Positions 43,643-53,910 of a stretch of 64,000 bases of DNA are shown here, one piece after another. Every line of letters starts with the position of its first letter. Positions within the stretch are counted from its first letter, which is position 1. The notes beneath the pieces are model-generated. The model was not told the origin of the DNA. It searched no databases and saw only the letters and a program-made list of their open reading frames with translations. This DNA is from Prochlorococcus sp. AG-436-M02. GTDB lineage: Bacteria; Cyanobacteriota; Cyanobacteriia; PCC-6307; Cyanobiaceae. A program made the translations under genes and the position numbers. Location of the stretch: positions 25,943 to 89,942 of the forward strand of contig QCPL01000005.1 in assembly GCA_003212515.1 (NCBI GenBank), written 5' to 3'.

Positions 43643-46552
43643 GTGAATAACGAGAAAAAAAAGGACAGTGGTAATTGTTCTTCCTACAAAGAAACTTTAA
43701 ACCTTTTAAGGACAAATTTTGGAATGCGAGCTAATGCAATTGTTCGTGAACCAGAGCTGCAAAAATTTTGGAATGACCAAGGAATAGATTTATCTCTTGG
43801 CTTAAAAAATAATGGAAGGATTTTCACTTTGCATGATGGCCCACCTTATGCAAATGGATCTCTTCATATGGGCCATGCTCTTAACAAAGTTCTTAAAGAC
43901 ATTATCAATAAATATCAGATAATGAAGGGTCGTAAGGTTAGATTTATTCCTGGATGGGATTGTCATGGATTACCTATTGAATTAAAAGTACTTCAGACAC
44001 TTGGCAGAAAAGAGCGGGAAGAATTAACACCAATAAAGTTGCGAAAAAAAGCTGCTGATTATGCTCAAAAACAAATAGCAAGTCAGAAAGAAGGATTTCG
44101 AAGATGGGGAGTTTGGGCAGACTGGGATAACCCTTACCTGACGCTTCAAAAAGATTATGAAGCTGCTCAGATTAGATTGTTTGGTGAAATGGCTCTTAAG
44201 GGATATATCTATAGAGGTTTAAAGCCAGTTCATTGGAGCCCTAGTTCTAGAACAGCTTTAGCAGAAGCAGAGTTGGAATATCCAGAAGGTCATACTAGTC
44301 AAAGCATATATGTGTCATTGCCAGTTGTACAAATTTCTAGGCAATTAGATCAATTATTGAACGATCAAGGATTGTCTTTGCCTCGTGATGAAAATCAATT
44401 AAGTTCCAAACTGAAAGTTGCAATTTGGACAACAACACCTTGGACTTTACCAGCAAATGCTGCTGTTGCTGTTAATGAAAATGTTGAATATACCTTTGCT
44501 AAGAATAATATAAATCAACTCATTATTGTAGCTTCAGATCTTTTAGAAGAATTAAGTATAGAGGTTGGTTATTCATTTGAGAAAGTTGCATCTATTAAAG
44601 GCATAATGCTTGAGGGTTTATTGTACAAGCATCCTTTATTTGATAAAATTTGTCCTTGTGTTATAGGAGGAAGTTATATTACAACTCAATCAGGGACTGG
44701 TTTAGTTCATACAGCCCCTGGTCATGGAATAGATGACTTTAATACTGGAATTAAGTATAAATTACCTATAATATGCCCTGTAAATGAAAAGGGTATATTT
44801 ACCTCTGAAGCAGGTCGTTTTGAGGGTTTAAATGTTTTAAAAGATGCTAATAATGAGATAATTAAAGATTTAATAGAATCGGGTAATTTGTTGAAAGAAA
44901 AACCCTATATTCATAAATATCCTTATGATTGGAGAACAAAGAAAGCAACTATTTTTCGCGCAACTGAACAATGGTTTGCTTCTGTTCAAGGGTTTAGAAG
45001 TGATGCTTTAGATGCAATTGAGAAAGTTGAATGGATACCTGCAACAGGAAAGAAACGAATTAAGACGATGGTTTCTGACAGAGGTGATTGGTGTATTTCA
45101 AGGCAACGTACTTGGGGGGTCCCTATCCCAGTTTTTTATGCAAAGGAAGGGGATGAAGTGCTTCTTAATGAGACCACAGTTAATCATATTCATGACTTGG
45201 TTAAGAAAAATGGTTCTGATATTTGGTGGGAATTAGAAGAATCTGAGCTTTTGCCTACTCCATATGCCTTGGAAGCAGATAAATGGCAAAAGGGTACTGA
45301 CACTATGGATGTATGGTTTGATTCTGGGTCTAGCTGGGCAGCAGTAACTTCTTCAAGCAATGATATGAATTACCCAGCTGATCTTTATCTAGAGGGTTCA
45401 GATCAACATCGAGGTTGGTTCCAATCTTCATTACTTACTTCAGTAGCTGCATCTGGTCATGCGCCATACCTAAAAGTTTTGACACATGGGTTTGCCTTAG
45501 ACGAAAATGGAAGGAAGATGAGTAAATCTTTGGGTAATATTGTTGACCCTTCAGTAATTATTAATGGAGGAAATAACAAGAAATTAGAGCCTGCTTTTGG
45601 AGCAGATGTTTTGAGATTGTGGGTTAGTTCAGTTGATTATTCAGCAGATGTACCAATTGGCTCTAATATTTTACGTCAATTGTCTGATGTTTATAGAAAA
45701 GTTAGAAATACTGCTCGTTATTTACTAGGTAACCTTCATGACTTTGATCCTTCTAAGAATTCTTTTCAAGTTAAAGATTTATCTATTTTAGATCGATGGA
45801 TGCTTAATAGAATGGCAGAAGTTATTGAAGAAGTATCAATTGCATATGAAAATTATGAATTTTCTAAATTCTTTCAAATCCTACAAAGCTTTTGTGTAGT
45901 TGATTTATCCAACTTTTATCTAGATATAGCAAAAGATCGTTTATATGTAAGTGCATCTTCAGATAATCGTAGAATTTCATGCCAGTATGTTTTATCTTTA
46001 GTTGTTGAAAACCTAGCTGGTATTATAGCCCCTGTTTTATGTCATATGGCAGAAGATATATGGCAAAATATTCCATATAAATTGCAGGAAAAATCAGTTT
46101 TTCAAAGAGGATGGCCACAAGTTCTTTCTATCTGGAAAGATGACTCTTTAAATGATGTAGTACAAAATTTGCGTCAGTTAAGAACCTCAGTTAACCGGGC
46201 TTTAGAAGAGTGTAGAATTAAACAAGAATTAGGTTCTTCTCTGGAGGCATCACTAAGAATTCAACCACTTAATGATTCTTTAAAGGATGCACTGATTTAT
46301 CTGGAGAAAAATGGAGATCCAGAAGTAGATAGATTATTTGATTGGTTAATTGTGTCTAAAGTCCAAATTGGAGGCGAGCCATGGGCGGAGATTTTATTTA
46401 GTGATGAGGATACTACTGCTATTATTGAGGTCTCCAAGTCAAGAGGCGTTAAATGTGAAAGGTGTTGGCATTATGAAGTTGATATCGGCGATGATCCAAT
46501 TCATAAATCCATATGTGGTAGATGTATTAAAACCTTGGAACGCATACCTTGA
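43643..46552 (+). CDS. ileS: Isoleucyl-tRNA synthetase
   Basis: This class I synthetase charges tRNA(Ile). The 969-residue protein shows HIGH in [16 protein letters not shown] near 70, the CP1 editing domain ([12 protein letters not shown] near 258 and [12 protein letters not shown] near 350), WFDSGSSW near 552, KMSKS in [10 protein letters not shown] near 624, the anticodon-binding helical domain and a C-terminal zinc finger (CERCWHY ... CGRC). Length matches bacterial IleRS. It starts at GTG (43643), 22 bases after ycf66, with [10 protein letters not shown] before the conserved [15 protein letters not shown]. Confidence 0.97.
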   Translation: MNNEKKKDSGNCSSYKETLNLLRTNFGMRANAIVREPELQKFWNDQGIDLSLGLKNNGRIFTLHDGPPYANGSLHMGHALNKVLKDIINKYQIMKGRKVRFIPGWDCHGLPIELKVLQTLGRKEREELTPIKLRKKAADYAQKQIASQKEGFRRWGVWADWDNPYLTLQKDYEAAQIRLFGEMALKGYIYRGLKPVHWSPSSRTALAEAELEYPEGHTSQSIYVSLPVVQISRQLDQLLNDQGLSLPRDENQLSSKLKVAIWTTTPWTLPANAAVAVNENVEYTFAKNNINQLIIVASDLLEELSIEVGYSFEKVASIKGIMLEGLLYKHPLFDKICPCVIGGSYITTQSGTGLVHTAPGHGIDDFNTGIKYKLPIICPVNEKGIFTSEAGRFEGLNVLKDANNEIIKDLIESGNLLKEKPYIHKYPYDWRTKKATIFRATEQWFASVQGFRSDALDAIEKVEWIPATGKKRIKTMVSDRGDWCISRQRTWGVPIPVFYAKEGDEVLLNETTVNHIHDLVKKNGSDIWWELEESELLPTPYALEADKWQKGTDTMDVWFDSGSSWAAVTSSSNDMNYPADLYLEGSDQHRGWFQSSLLTSVAASGHAPYLKVLTHGFALDENGRKMSKSLGNIVDPSVIINGGNNKKLEPAFGADVLRLWVSSVDYSADVPIGSNILRQLSDVYRKVRNTARYLLGNLHDFDPSKNSFQVKDLSILDRWMLNRMAEVIEEVSIAYENYEFSKFFQILQSFCVVDLSNFYLDIAKDRLYVSASSDNRRISCQYVLSLVVENLAGIIAPVLCHMAEDIWQNIPYKLQEKSVFQRGWPQVLSIWKDDSLNDVVQNLRQLRTSVNRALEECRIKQELGSSLEASLRIQPLNDSLKDALIYLEKNGDPEVDRLFDWLIVSKVQIGGEPWAEILFSDEDTTAIIEVSKSRGVKCERCWHYEVDIGDDPIHKSICGRCIKTLERIP

Positions 46553-46617
46553 AAGGATAATTATAAGGGTGATAATTTATTAAGCCTAATTTGATATCTA
46601 TAAGCTAAACAAAAAAT

Positions 46618-47229
46618 CTAAAAGTCTCCGGCAATCCTGCCTTGTTTGGGAAACCTTATAATTAACCATTGTATTATTCCTGCAATATAAATAATCAAAC
46701 CAAGATAACCAATGAAAGCAGATAATGTTTCTGTCCAGTTGGCACCAAATAGAAAGTTAAAAAGACTTTTAATCATGTGATTCAGTCCTGAAGATGCCTC
46801 CCGCCATAGCACACATTGCGAACCTTCTATTTGATTGAGGCAATCTAAGCTTCTAAAAGAAAGTGATGCATAAAAAAAGGCATAACAACTCACTGCCCAT
46901 CGCCATGCTTTTAGAACAAAAGGCAATGCTTTTTTGTTGGAAAACTCGCTTATCTCTTCATTAAGATCGATCCAAAACCATAGGCATATAATCATTAACA
47001 AAGGAGATAGAAAGGAACTTAAATAACCTATTGACCTATTTCCTGTTAAAAGAAGCATGCTAATGAGCATTAGACTTGAAACCTTCCAATAGATTGATAA
47101 AAGTCTCGTTATTGAGGGCTCTTTTTTTATGGATGACCAAATGAATAGTACTAATGGAATTCCAAAAGCAAATGTGGCGCCAAGCCTATAGCTGAGCCAA
47201 ACGAGTGTTTGGTATGAAATCTCTGACAC
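46618..47229 (-). CDS. DUF3177-like cyanobacterial membrane protein
   Basis: The function is unknown. The 203-residue protein has about five transmembrane helices and starts with SYQTLVWLSYRLGATFAFGIPLVLFIW, which looks like the cyanobacterial DUF3177 family. A lumenal or periplasmic loop contains two cysteines (SLDCLNQIEGSQCVLW) that could form a disulphide. It is convergent with ileS (65 bases between stops) and divergent from trmB, with 86 bases between the starts. The family name is by eye only. Confidence 0.68.
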   Translation of the reverse strand: MSEISYQTLVWLSYRLGATFAFGIPLVLFIWSSIKKEPSITRLLSIYWKVSSLMLISMLLLTGNRSIGYLSSFLSPLLMIICLWFWIDLNEEISEFSNKKALPFVLKAWRWAVSCYAFFYASLSFRSLDCLNQIEGSQCVLWREASSGLNHMIKSLFNFLFGANWTETLSAFIGYLGLIIYIAGIIQWLIIRFPKQGRIAGDF

Positions 47230-47315
47230 GGCTAGAAAACTTTTAACTTAGTTGTTATCAACCTACAACGTCATTATGTAGGCTAACGCTAAGAAATTAC
47301 AAGAACTTCTCAATA

Positions 47316-47957
47316 GTGCGTCAACACGTTAATCCATTGAGCCGTTTTTTCCAGGTCGAAAAAGACCTGCCTGAAATTCAGGAATTATTTCATAAGACTG
47401 ATTTGCCTATACATCTTGATATTGGATGTGGAAGAGGGCATTTCCTTCTTCAGATGGCTTCCACTAATTCTCAATGGAATTTCCTAGGTCTTGAGATTAG
47501 GGAATCTTTAGTAGTAGGAGCTGAAAAAGAGAGAGTTGAATTAGGATTAAATAATTTAGGTTTTTTATTCTGTAATGCAAATGTAAGTTTAGAGAATTGG
47601 TTTTTAAAATTAGATAAAAGAAATGTTAAAAGAGTATCTATTCAGTTTCCTGACCCATGGTTTAAAAAAAGACATAAGAAAAGAAGAGTTTTAACTACTT
47701 CTTTATTAGATTTAATAGCTAATAATTTAGATTTTGGATCAGAACTATTTATTCAGACTGATGTACAGAGTATGATGAATGAAATGAATAGATTGATAGA
47801 TATTAGTGAATGCTTCAATATTAAATTTCCAGATAGTGATCTATCTTTAATTTCCAATCCTTACTCAATACTTACAGAAAGAGAAAAGTATGCAATATCT
47901 AAAAATCTAAAAATCTACAGGCAGCTTTATTTCAGAAACTTAAAAAACATTCAATAG
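47316..47957 (+). CDS. trmB: tRNA (guanine-N7-)-methyltransferase TrmB
   Basis: TrmB methylates G46 in the variable loop of tRNAs. The 213-residue SAM-dependent enzyme shows the family start [12 protein letters not shown], the SAM loop [14 protein letters not shown] near 37-50, [12 protein letters not shown], and the signature [18 protein letters not shown] near 115-133. The GTG start at 47316 exactly precedes [10 protein letters not shown], so it is well supported. It converges with glmM, with 41 bases between the stops and no obvious terminator. Confidence 0.96.
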   Translation: MRQHVNPLSRFFQVEKDLPEIQELFHKTDLPIHLDIGCGRGHFLLQMASTNSQWNFLGLEIRESLVVGAEKERVELGLNNLGFLFCNANVSLENWFLKLDKRNVKRVSIQFPDPWFKKRHKKRRVLTTSLLDLIANNLDFGSELFIQTDVQSMMNEMNRLIDISECFNIKFPDSDLSLISNPYSILTEREKYAISKNLKIYRQLYFRNLKNIQ

Positions 47958-47998
47958 TTTTAAACTTCATTTTTTTATTTGTTATTAATAATGCACAT

Positions 47999-49366
47999 TT
48001 AATTAAATTCTTCTGATGCAATATTTGAAATTGTAGATGACCAAAACTCTACTATTGATTCATCTATTGATTCAACCATTACTCTAAGTATTGATTCTGT
48101 TCCACTCTTCCTCACAAATACTCTTCCTCCCCCACCCATTTCTTGTTCGGCTTTTTTAATAGATGCTTGAAATTTTTCTGATTGGATCAAAGATTGTTGA
48201 GAAAATATTGGGCTTACAGGGACATTGATCAGTTTTTGGGGAAATGCTTTGAAGCTTTGATCAAATAAGTCTTCGAGTCTTAAAGCTTTTTTTTTGCAGA
48301 TATTTGAAAGTTGTAGAGCAGTTAAAAGACCATCCCCAGATAATCCATTTAACGTTGACAATATATGACCTGACTGTTCTCCTCCTAGGATTGCTTTTTT
48401 TTCTACCATTACTTTACGAACATTTTGATCACCAACTGCTGCTCTTTCTAGTATTCCACCTTGATCAACCCATGCTTTTTCAAAGCCTAGATTGGACATA
48501 ACAGTAGCTACAAGTCTTTGCTCTGGCAGCGCATTTTTTTCTTTTAGCTCTGATCCCCATAAATAAAGGATGTTGTCTCCGTCGACAACTCGGCCTCTCC
48601 CATCAATTGCAATCATTCGGTCGGCATCACCATCAAACGCAAAACCCATCTCAGAGTTTGTTTCTAATACTGCTTTTTTTATATCTTCCAGATGAGTGGA
48701 GCCACAGTTGACATTTATTTTTCTTCCATTTGGTTTTGCGTTAATACATGTAACCTTTGCTCCTAATGACCGAAACAAATTTTCTCCACATGCGGTTGCA
48801 GATCCCCAGCACAAATCGAGAACAATAGAAGCACCTTCAAAATCATCTATTGGAATAGATTGAATTAGACTTTTCTCATATTCCTTTAGCAGGTCATAGC
48901 GACAAATACAATTTTTTCGTGTATTGGACCTAATTGTTTTTTTTGCTTGTAAACCCTTCTCAATAAGACTTTGCTTTTGCGAAGAAAGTTTTTCGCCATT
49001 CGAGTCAAAGATTTTTATTCCATTATCCTCTGGAGGATTATGACTTGCCGAGATCATAAATCCTCCAGCTGCATGATTTTTTCTTATTAGAAAAGCAACT
49101 GCTGGGGTCGGACAAAGTCCTAATAGCCAAACTTCTCTGCCAGATGCCATTAATCCATCTGCTAATTCATTAGCAATTCTTTGACTACTTAACCGGGAAT
49201 CTTGACCTATAAGTATGGGCTTCTTTTTGGGCAGGACTTGATCGGATAGAAAACCTAGTTTCTGAAGCAATTCATTAGTAAAAAGTGTTTCTGCCTTACC
49301 TCTAATACCATCAGTACCAAAAAAAATTATATTGTCTTTTCGATTTTCTCTACTAATAAGTTCCAT
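47999..49366 (-). CDS. glmM: Phosphoglucosamine mutase
   Basis: GlmM interconverts glucosamine-6-P and glucosamine-1-P for UDP-GlcNAc synthesis. The 455-residue alpha-phosphohexomutase shows FFGTDGIRG near 15, the catalytic phosphoserine loop MISASHNPPEDNG near 103, the metal loop FAFDGDADRM near 245, GGEQSGHI near 335 and a phosphate-binding loop RKSGTESILRVMVE near 420. The SASHNP form and length favour GlmM over PGM/PMM. It supplies the same UDP-GlcNAc pathway as MurG at 0.4 kb, though the genes are not linked. Confidence 0.94.
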   Translation of the reverse strand: MELISRENRKDNIIFFGTDGIRGKAETLFTNELLQKLGFLSDQVLPKKKPILIGQDSRLSSQRIANELADGLMASGREVWLLGLCPTPAVAFLIRKNHAAGGFMISASHNPPEDNGIKIFDSNGEKLSSQKQSLIEKGLQAKKTIRSNTRKNCICRYDLLKEYEKSLIQSIPIDDFEGASIVLDLCWGSATACGENLFRSLGAKVTCINAKPNGRKINVNCGSTHLEDIKKAVLETNSEMGFAFDGDADRMIAIDGRGRVVDGDNILYLWGSELKEKNALPEQRLVATVMSNLGFEKAWVDQGGILERAAVGDQNVRKVMVEKKAILGGEQSGHILSTLNGLSGDGLLTALQLSNICKKKALRLEDLFDQSFKAFPQKLINVPVSPIFSQQSLIQSEKFQASIKKAEQEMGGGGRVFVRKSGTESILRVMVESIDESIVEFWSSTISNIASEEFN

Positions 49367-49487
49367 TGACTTGTTTCTGTAAAGAAAAAAGGAAAAGTTC
49401 CATTGTTTTCAAAGATTAGCTCAAATAAAAATATTTCACACTAAAATTGTTATTAGAATGGCAAAGTATCTTTACTTACTTGAATAA

Positions 49488-50051
49488 GTGGAAACTTCTA
49501 AATTTGTTGAATTGGGCAAAGTTCAGAAGATTGTTCTGCTTATTACCTCTTTGCTATTTTCTTTACTTTTACTTTTTGCAAGAACTAGTTTGAGTTCTGA
49601 TCAATCACTAGATCAGTTGGCTCGCGATTCTCTAAAGCCAGAGATTGCATTTGAAAATGGTCGTCCTACGGTCGTTGAGTTTTATGCAGACTGGTGCGAG
49701 GCATGTCAAGAAATGGCTCCTTCAATGTATAGATTAAAGAGAAATTTTCAGGATGAGATTAATGTTGTCTTACTCAACGTTGATAATGATCAATGGTTAG
49801 ATCTTATTGATAAGTATGAAGTTAATGGCATTCCACAGCTAAATCTATTTGATAGCAATGGTCAATTGAGAGGTAGATCAATAGGGCTCAAGTCGCAAGA
49901 TCAGCTAAACCAATTAGTATTTTCCTTAGTCAATAATGAAACTCTTCCTAAGTTTTCTGGAGTAAGAGAAAGTGATTCGAGTAAATTATTATTTTCACCT
50001 TTACCTGATAATGTTGAGCCTAATTATGTTGGCCCTAGAAGCCACGCTTAA
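49488..50051 (+). CDS. txlA: Membrane-anchored thioredoxin-like protein TxlA (HCF164-type)
   Basis: TxlA/HCF164 is a thylakoid-anchored thioredoxin, in plants needed for cytochrome b6f assembly. The 187-residue protein has an N-terminal transmembrane anchor (residues about 14-32), a short linker and a thioredoxin domain with TVVEFYADWCEACQEMAP (CEAC active site, near 70) and the cis-proline GIPQLNLF. It starts at GTG (49488); the N-terminus is short and plausible. Its stop overlaps the convergent thyX by four bases. Confidence 0.9.
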   Translation: METSKFVELGKVQKIVLLITSLLFSLLLLFARTSLSSDQSLDQLARDSLKPEIAFENGRPTVVEFYADWCEACQEMAPSMYRLKRNFQDEINVVLLNVDNDQWLDLIDKYEVNGIPQLNLFDSNGQLRGRSIGLKSQDQLNQLVFSLVNNETLPKFSGVRESDSSKLLFSPLPDNVEPNYVGPRSHA

Positions 50052-50689
50052 TCTACTTGCCAATTTAGAGCCTTGGAAACAGTTGGAAATTGATTAGAAA
50101 ATATTTTTTTGCATTGATTTGCAATAATTAAGTGCTCCTTTTGTGTCCCATGCCCAGAGCGTAAGTTTATATAATGAATCCATGATCTACATGATCCAGT
50201 CATATAAATCCTTGTTGGAGTTGCTAATGGAAGAATAAATCTTGCACACTCTTTTGCTATTCCCTCTTGGAGCATTTCTTTATAAAGGTTTAATGCCGAT
50301 TGAAATTGGACTTTTATTTTGTCTTCAAAATCTTTAGTAACATTGATTGGTAAATCAGATATTGAGTTCTGGCGATTTTTTGTATCTTGTCTTCTTAATT
50401 CTGGAATTGGGATTTGACCAAGTTGGGTGCTATCTGCATATCTTTGAGAAAACTCTTGAAAAGTAAATGATCTATGTCGTAGGACCTGAGCCGCAATACC
50501 TCTAGTTGTTTCTATTTGAAGAGTCATATAGGCTTGTTCAAATACACTCCAGTGCTCATGAGTGATGCAATATTGAATTAATTTCTTGAAGTCTTGATTA
50601 TCTTGATTCTTTGGATTGCTTACTCTGGCTATGTAGGCCATAGTTTTCTCCGCATCTGGAGTAACTGTGACCAGTTGTACATTATTCAT
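50048..50689 (-). CDS. thyX: Flavin-dependent thymidylate synthase ThyX
   Basis: ThyX makes dTMP from dUMP using FAD and methylenetetrahydrofolate, replacing ThyA. The 213-residue protein contains the ThyX motif as QVLRHRSFTFQEFSQRY near 66-82, together with the ARFILPLATPTRIYMTGS segment and SGHGTQKEHLIIANQCK near 180. Length is typical. It is two bases after dcd and follows the cobO-like gene, making a leftward dcd-thyX pair that supplies dUMP and then dTMP. Confidence 0.96.
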   Translation of the reverse strand: MNNVQLVTVTPDAEKTMAYIARVSNPKNQDNQDFKKLIQYCITHEHWSVFEQAYMTLQIETTRGIAAQVLRHRSFTFQEFSQRYADSTQLGQIPIPELRRQDTKNRQNSISDLPINVTKDFEDKIKVQFQSALNLYKEMLQEGIAKECARFILPLATPTRIYMTGSCRSWIHYINLRSGHGTQKEHLIIANQCKKIFSNQFPTVSKALNWQVD

Positions 50690-50691
50690 CG

Positions 50692-51285
50692 TTAGATTTT
50701 TGCGAGAGTAACTTTTTCAGGCTGGTTTTGATATTTCCCTTTCCGATCGCTATATGTTGTTTCGCAAGGGTCTCCTTCAAAAAATAGCAATTGACAAATA
50801 CCTTCATTGGCATATATTCGACAATCTGCTCCTGAGCTGTTGCTGAATTCAAGCGTTAAATGCCCTTCCCAACTTGCTTCTGCTGGAGTTGTGTTTACAA
50901 TAATTCCTAATCTTGCATAAGTGCTTTTCCCTAAACAAATTACAGTGATATTAGATGGGACCTTCATTTTTTCTAAGGCCACGCCTAGTCCATATGAATG
51001 AGCTGGAAGAATGAAATATTCTCCATCTTTATCTTGTTGAAGTGGAGTTGATTCTAAATTTTTAGGGTTAAATTTCTTAGGGTTCATTATTGTCCCAGGC
51101 ACATGTCGGAATATAAGGAACTCGTTTGGAGAAAGTCTTAAGTCGTATCCATAGGAGGAGCAACCAAAACTTAAAACTGGCTTTTCTTTAGTATTTGGAT
51201 CTAAATGTCTCACCAAATTAGCCTGAAAAGGCTCAAGCATCCCTGCTTCGGATTGTTTAATAATCCAGCGATCATTTTTAAGCAT
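50692..51285 (-). CDS. dcd: dCTP deaminase
   Basis: Dcd deaminates dCTP to dUTP, the main route to dUMP for thymidylate synthesis. The 197-residue protein has VLSFGCSSYGYDLRLSPNEF near 40, the substrate loop GKSTYARLGIIVNTTPAEASWEGHLTLEFSN near 117-147 (catalytic Glu in the last part) and a C-terminal GKYQNQPEKVTL. Its stop is two bases from thyX and its start overlaps the cobO-like stop by one base, so all three genes are probably one transcript. Whether it is also a bifunctional dUTPase is not clear from the motifs. Confidence 0.95.
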   Translation of the reverse strand: MLKNDRWIIKQSEAGMLEPFQANLVRHLDPNTKEKPVLSFGCSSYGYDLRLSPNEFLIFRHVPGTIMNPKKFNPKNLESTPLQQDKDGEYFILPAHSYGLGVALEKMKVPSNITVICLGKSTYARLGIIVNTTPAEASWEGHLTLEFSNSSGADCRIYANEGICQLLFFEGDPCETTYSDRKGKYQNQPEKVTLAKI

Positions 51286-51884
51286 TATTTAGAGCTCCTC
51301 AATTGAGTGACTTGATCAGCTATAGAAAAAACTTTACTGGGTATAGATGGTCCTGTAAGAATTACATCTATTGAGTTATTACGATTTTCTAATGTATCTA
51401 GTAAATCTTTTTCAGAAATAAAGCCAAGCTCAATAGCAAGGCCTATTTCATCAAGCACTAATTTATCTAATTGATTGGCTATTAATTGTTGTTTACATAT
51501 TTCCCAAACTTCTTTCACTGCATGCTCATTCTTTAAAGATTTGTCCTGCAAATCCTTATTGATTTGATTTTTATTTATGCAACCATTGATGTCTGGTCTA
51601 AGCCATTCCAATTTTCCACAGAGTCTTATCGAATTCTTAGGTCCTTGTGAAACACCACCTTTTAAAAATTGGGCTATTAATACACGGCTTCCAAGCCCAG
51701 CAGAGCGAAGAGCTTCACTAAGTACAGTCGAGAAACTGCCTCGATAAGGTGCTGAATATACTTGTAACTGACCTTGTGAGGAAATAATGTGCAGTCTTGG
51801 TTGACTAGTTGCCGAATTAATAGGGCTTAAACCGTATTGATTTATTGAACTGGTTTCAGTTTTTGGTCTAGGACTTGCGGTCAT
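51285..51884 (-). CDS. CobO/BtuR-like protein with degenerate P-loop
   Basis: The 199-residue protein aligns by eye with corrinoid adenosyltransferases of the BtuR/CobO family: SEALRSAGLGSRVLIAQFLKGG near 52-73, DKLVLDEIGLAIELGFI near 143 and VILTGPSIPSKVFSIADQVTQL near 172. The P-loop that should be GxGKGKTT reads QVYSAPYRGSFS, with no GK[ST]. Either ATP is bound differently or this paralogue lost adenosyltransferase activity. It is the first gene of the leftward group with dcd and thyX, and divergent from ntcA. Confidence 0.75.
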   Translation of the reverse strand: MTASPRPKTETSSINQYGLSPINSATSQPRLHIISSQGQLQVYSAPYRGSFSTVLSEALRSAGLGSRVLIAQFLKGGVSQGPKNSIRLCGKLEWLRPDINGCINKNQINKDLQDKSLKNEHAVKEVWEICKQQLIANQLDKLVLDEIGLAIELGFISEKDLLDTLENRNNSIDVILTGPSIPSKVFSIADQVTQLRSSK

Positions 51885-52074
51885 GAAAGCTGAAAATCAC
51901 TCTTTTGGGTAATCTTGTTTAAATCTAGCGCCAGTATGCTGTTTCACAAGTAATTTGACACTATCTATAGTGCCAATCTTTGGAAGAATTGATCTTTTAT
52001 TAATATGAACAAGCCCTTTTTACAAGGTTTTTTAATTAGAAATCGATCTAATCCACTGGTCTAAGTGTAAAAAC

Positions 52075-52116
52075 GTCGTTTTTGCTACACGTAATTTTAG
52101 CTGTACTCCTTAATCT
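52075..52116 (+). promoter_or_regulatory. Candidate NtcA-activated promoter of ntcA
   Basis: GTC-N8-TAC (52075-52088) differs at one base from the NtcA consensus GTA-N8-TAC. It is followed after 22 bases by TAATCT (52111-52116), a TAN3T -10 box. That exact site-spacer-box order is the class II NtcA promoter pattern known from cyanobacteria, and ntcA is autoregulated in several of them. Confidence 0.65.
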
Positions 52117-52136
52117 CTGTTGCATTGGTTCCTAAG

Positions 52137-52871
52137 ATGGCAGCTACAGCTACCTCATTCAGTCGTTGCTCGAACCACTCACCTGGAATGCAATCTCACA
52201 ATCAACTTAACGAGAAAACGCCAGTAAAGAAGACGCTCCTCGATGTAATTAGGGGGCTCGATGGTTCTTCTAATGAAATAGTTGAGAGATCCAAAACAAT
52301 TTTCTTCCCAGGCGATCCAGCTGAAAGAGTTTATTTGATAAGAAGAGGCGCGGTTCGATTGACTAGAGTTTATGAATCAGGAGAAGAGATCACTGTTGCT
52401 TTATTAAGAGAAAATAGTTTGTTTGGCGTTCTTTCTCTTTTGACAGGAAATAGATCTGATCGTTTTTATCATGCTGTTGCTTTTACTAAAGTCGAGATGA
52501 TTTCTGCTCCTGCAGGTTCAGTAAGGAATGCTTTAGAAGGTGATAGTGGAGTTGGTCTTCTTCTTCTTCAAGGTTTGTCTAGCAGAGTCTTGCAAACAGA
52601 AACCATGATTGAGACTTTGACTCATAGAGATATGTCTTCACGATTAGTTAGTTTTTTACTTGTACTTTGCAGAGATTTTGGAGTTCCAAGTGATAAAGGA
52701 ATTACTATTGACCTAAAATTGTCTCATCAGGCTATAGCAGAAGCTATAGGTTCTACGCGAGTTACAATAACCAGATTGCTAGGGGATTTACGAAACCTAG
52801 GCATGCTGCAGATTGATAGAAAGAAGATAACAGTTTTTGATCCAATTGCGCTTGCTAAACGATTTAACTAA
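52137..52871 (+). CDS. ntcA: Global nitrogen regulator NtcA (CRP family)
   Basis: NtcA senses 2-oxoglutarate and activates nitrogen-assimilation genes. After a variable N-terminal tail the cNMP-like effector domain contains [43 protein letters not shown] (a hallmark of NtcA) and the dimer helix. The C-terminal helix-turn-helix includes [26 protein letters not shown] near 200-225. The ORF track begins at TTG 52125; with the predicted promoter ending near 52123 this would be nearly leaderless, and ATG 52137 (MAATATSF) is preferred, giving 244 residues. Pcb and PII neighbours are absent. Confidence 0.97.
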   Translation: MAATATSFSRCSNHSPGMQSHNQLNEKTPVKKTLLDVIRGLDGSSNEIVERSKTIFFPGDPAERVYLIRRGAVRLTRVYESGEEITVALLRENSLFGVLSLLTGNRSDRFYHAVAFTKVEMISAPAGSVRNALEGDSGVGLLLLQGLSSRVLQTETMIETLTHRDMSSRLVSFLLVLCRDFGVPSDKGITIDLKLSHQAIAEAIGSTRVTITRLLGDLRNLGMLQIDRKKITVFDPIALAKRFN

Positions 52872-52926
52872 TAAGTTGTTATTTCAGGAGTAAGTTATCT
52901 AAGTACTTTAATTAATACTTTCTGAA

Positions 52927-53898
52927 GTGGCTGGATGGTTGCTTATTATTGTGTTGCTTCTTTTAGGAGGAACTCTTTCAACTCTAGGAGATTTGCTTGG
53001 GAGTCGAATAGGCAAGGCGAGGTTGAGTATTTTTAAATTAAGACCTCGTAGAACAGCTGTTTTAATAACTATATTGACTGGAAGTTTAATAAGTGCTATT
53101 TCATTGAGCTTGATGCTTTTAGTTAGTCGAGAACTTAGGGTTGGATTATTTGAATTAGATGATATTCAGGCCAAGTTAAAAGAGAGCAAACAGGCTTTGT
53201 TGCCTTTAAAAAAACAAAGAGAAACATTAGAGCTGAAGATTAAAAAGGCTGAGACAGAGTTAGTGAAACTTGGGAAAGATTTATTTGCTTTCCGTCAAGG
53301 AGAAGTTGTCATTGCAAGTGGACAAAGTCTTGGAACTTTTACAGTAAAGTTAGAAAATAAATCAAAAGCAAAAGAGGAGATCGAAAATATATTGGGTAAG
53401 GTAAATTTCAATGCATTTATTAGGGTTAAACCAGGCAAGAAACCTATTTCAAGGATAGTTCTAGTAAGACGAGATCATATTAAGCGTTTAGAGGATCAGA
53501 TTTCTGATAAGCGAGAATGGGTTATAAATATTCGTTCTGCAAGTAATGTTTTATTAGGAGAAGGTTTTGTATATGCTTTCCCTGAAGCACTTCCTAATAA
53601 AAATATTGTTCGTAAAGGTGAAATAATAGCAAGTTTAAATATAAGGAATATTAAGCTCACGAGAAATTTTCTTCAAAAGCAAATCAAAATTCTACTTGCA
53701 TCGACTCTTGCTGAAGTTAAGCGAAGAGGTGCTTTTACTACAGAAATACAAGTTGACTCTAATTCTTTGCAGAAGCTTTTTGATCAATTGGAGTTCAAAA
53801 AAGAAAGCATTTTGAAATTAGATAGTATCTCTACAAGTAATAGTGATACAGCAGACAAAGTTTCTGTAAGATTAAGAGTATTGAAGCAACCTATATAG
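52927..53898 (+). CDS. DUF3084-like membrane protein
   Basis: The function is unknown, but the family is widespread in cyanobacteria. The 323-residue protein has two N-terminal transmembrane helices (about 3-22 and 42-68) containing GGTLSTLGDLLGSRIGKARLSIFKLRPR, a coiled-coil segment (DIQAKLKESKQALLPLKKQRETLELKIKKAE) and a mixed alpha/beta tail. It starts at GTG (52927), 55 bases after ntcA, and is followed closely by the YqgF-like gene. Resemblance to DUF3084 is by eye. Confidence 0.78.
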   Translation: MAGWLLIIVLLLLGGTLSTLGDLLGSRIGKARLSIFKLRPRRTAVLITILTGSLISAISLSLMLLVSRELRVGLFELDDIQAKLKESKQALLPLKKQRETLELKIKKAETELVKLGKDLFAFRQGEVVIASGQSLGTFTVKLENKSKAKEEIENILGKVNFNAFIRVKPGKKPISRIVLVRRDHIKRLEDQISDKREWVINIRSASNVLLGEGFVYAFPEALPNKNIVRKGEIIASLNIRNIKLTRNFLQKQIKILLASTLAEVKRRGAFTTEIQVDSNSLQKLFDQLEFKKESILKLDSISTSNSDTADKVSVRLRVLKQPI

Positions 53899-53910
53899 AC
53901 TAATTTTTTC

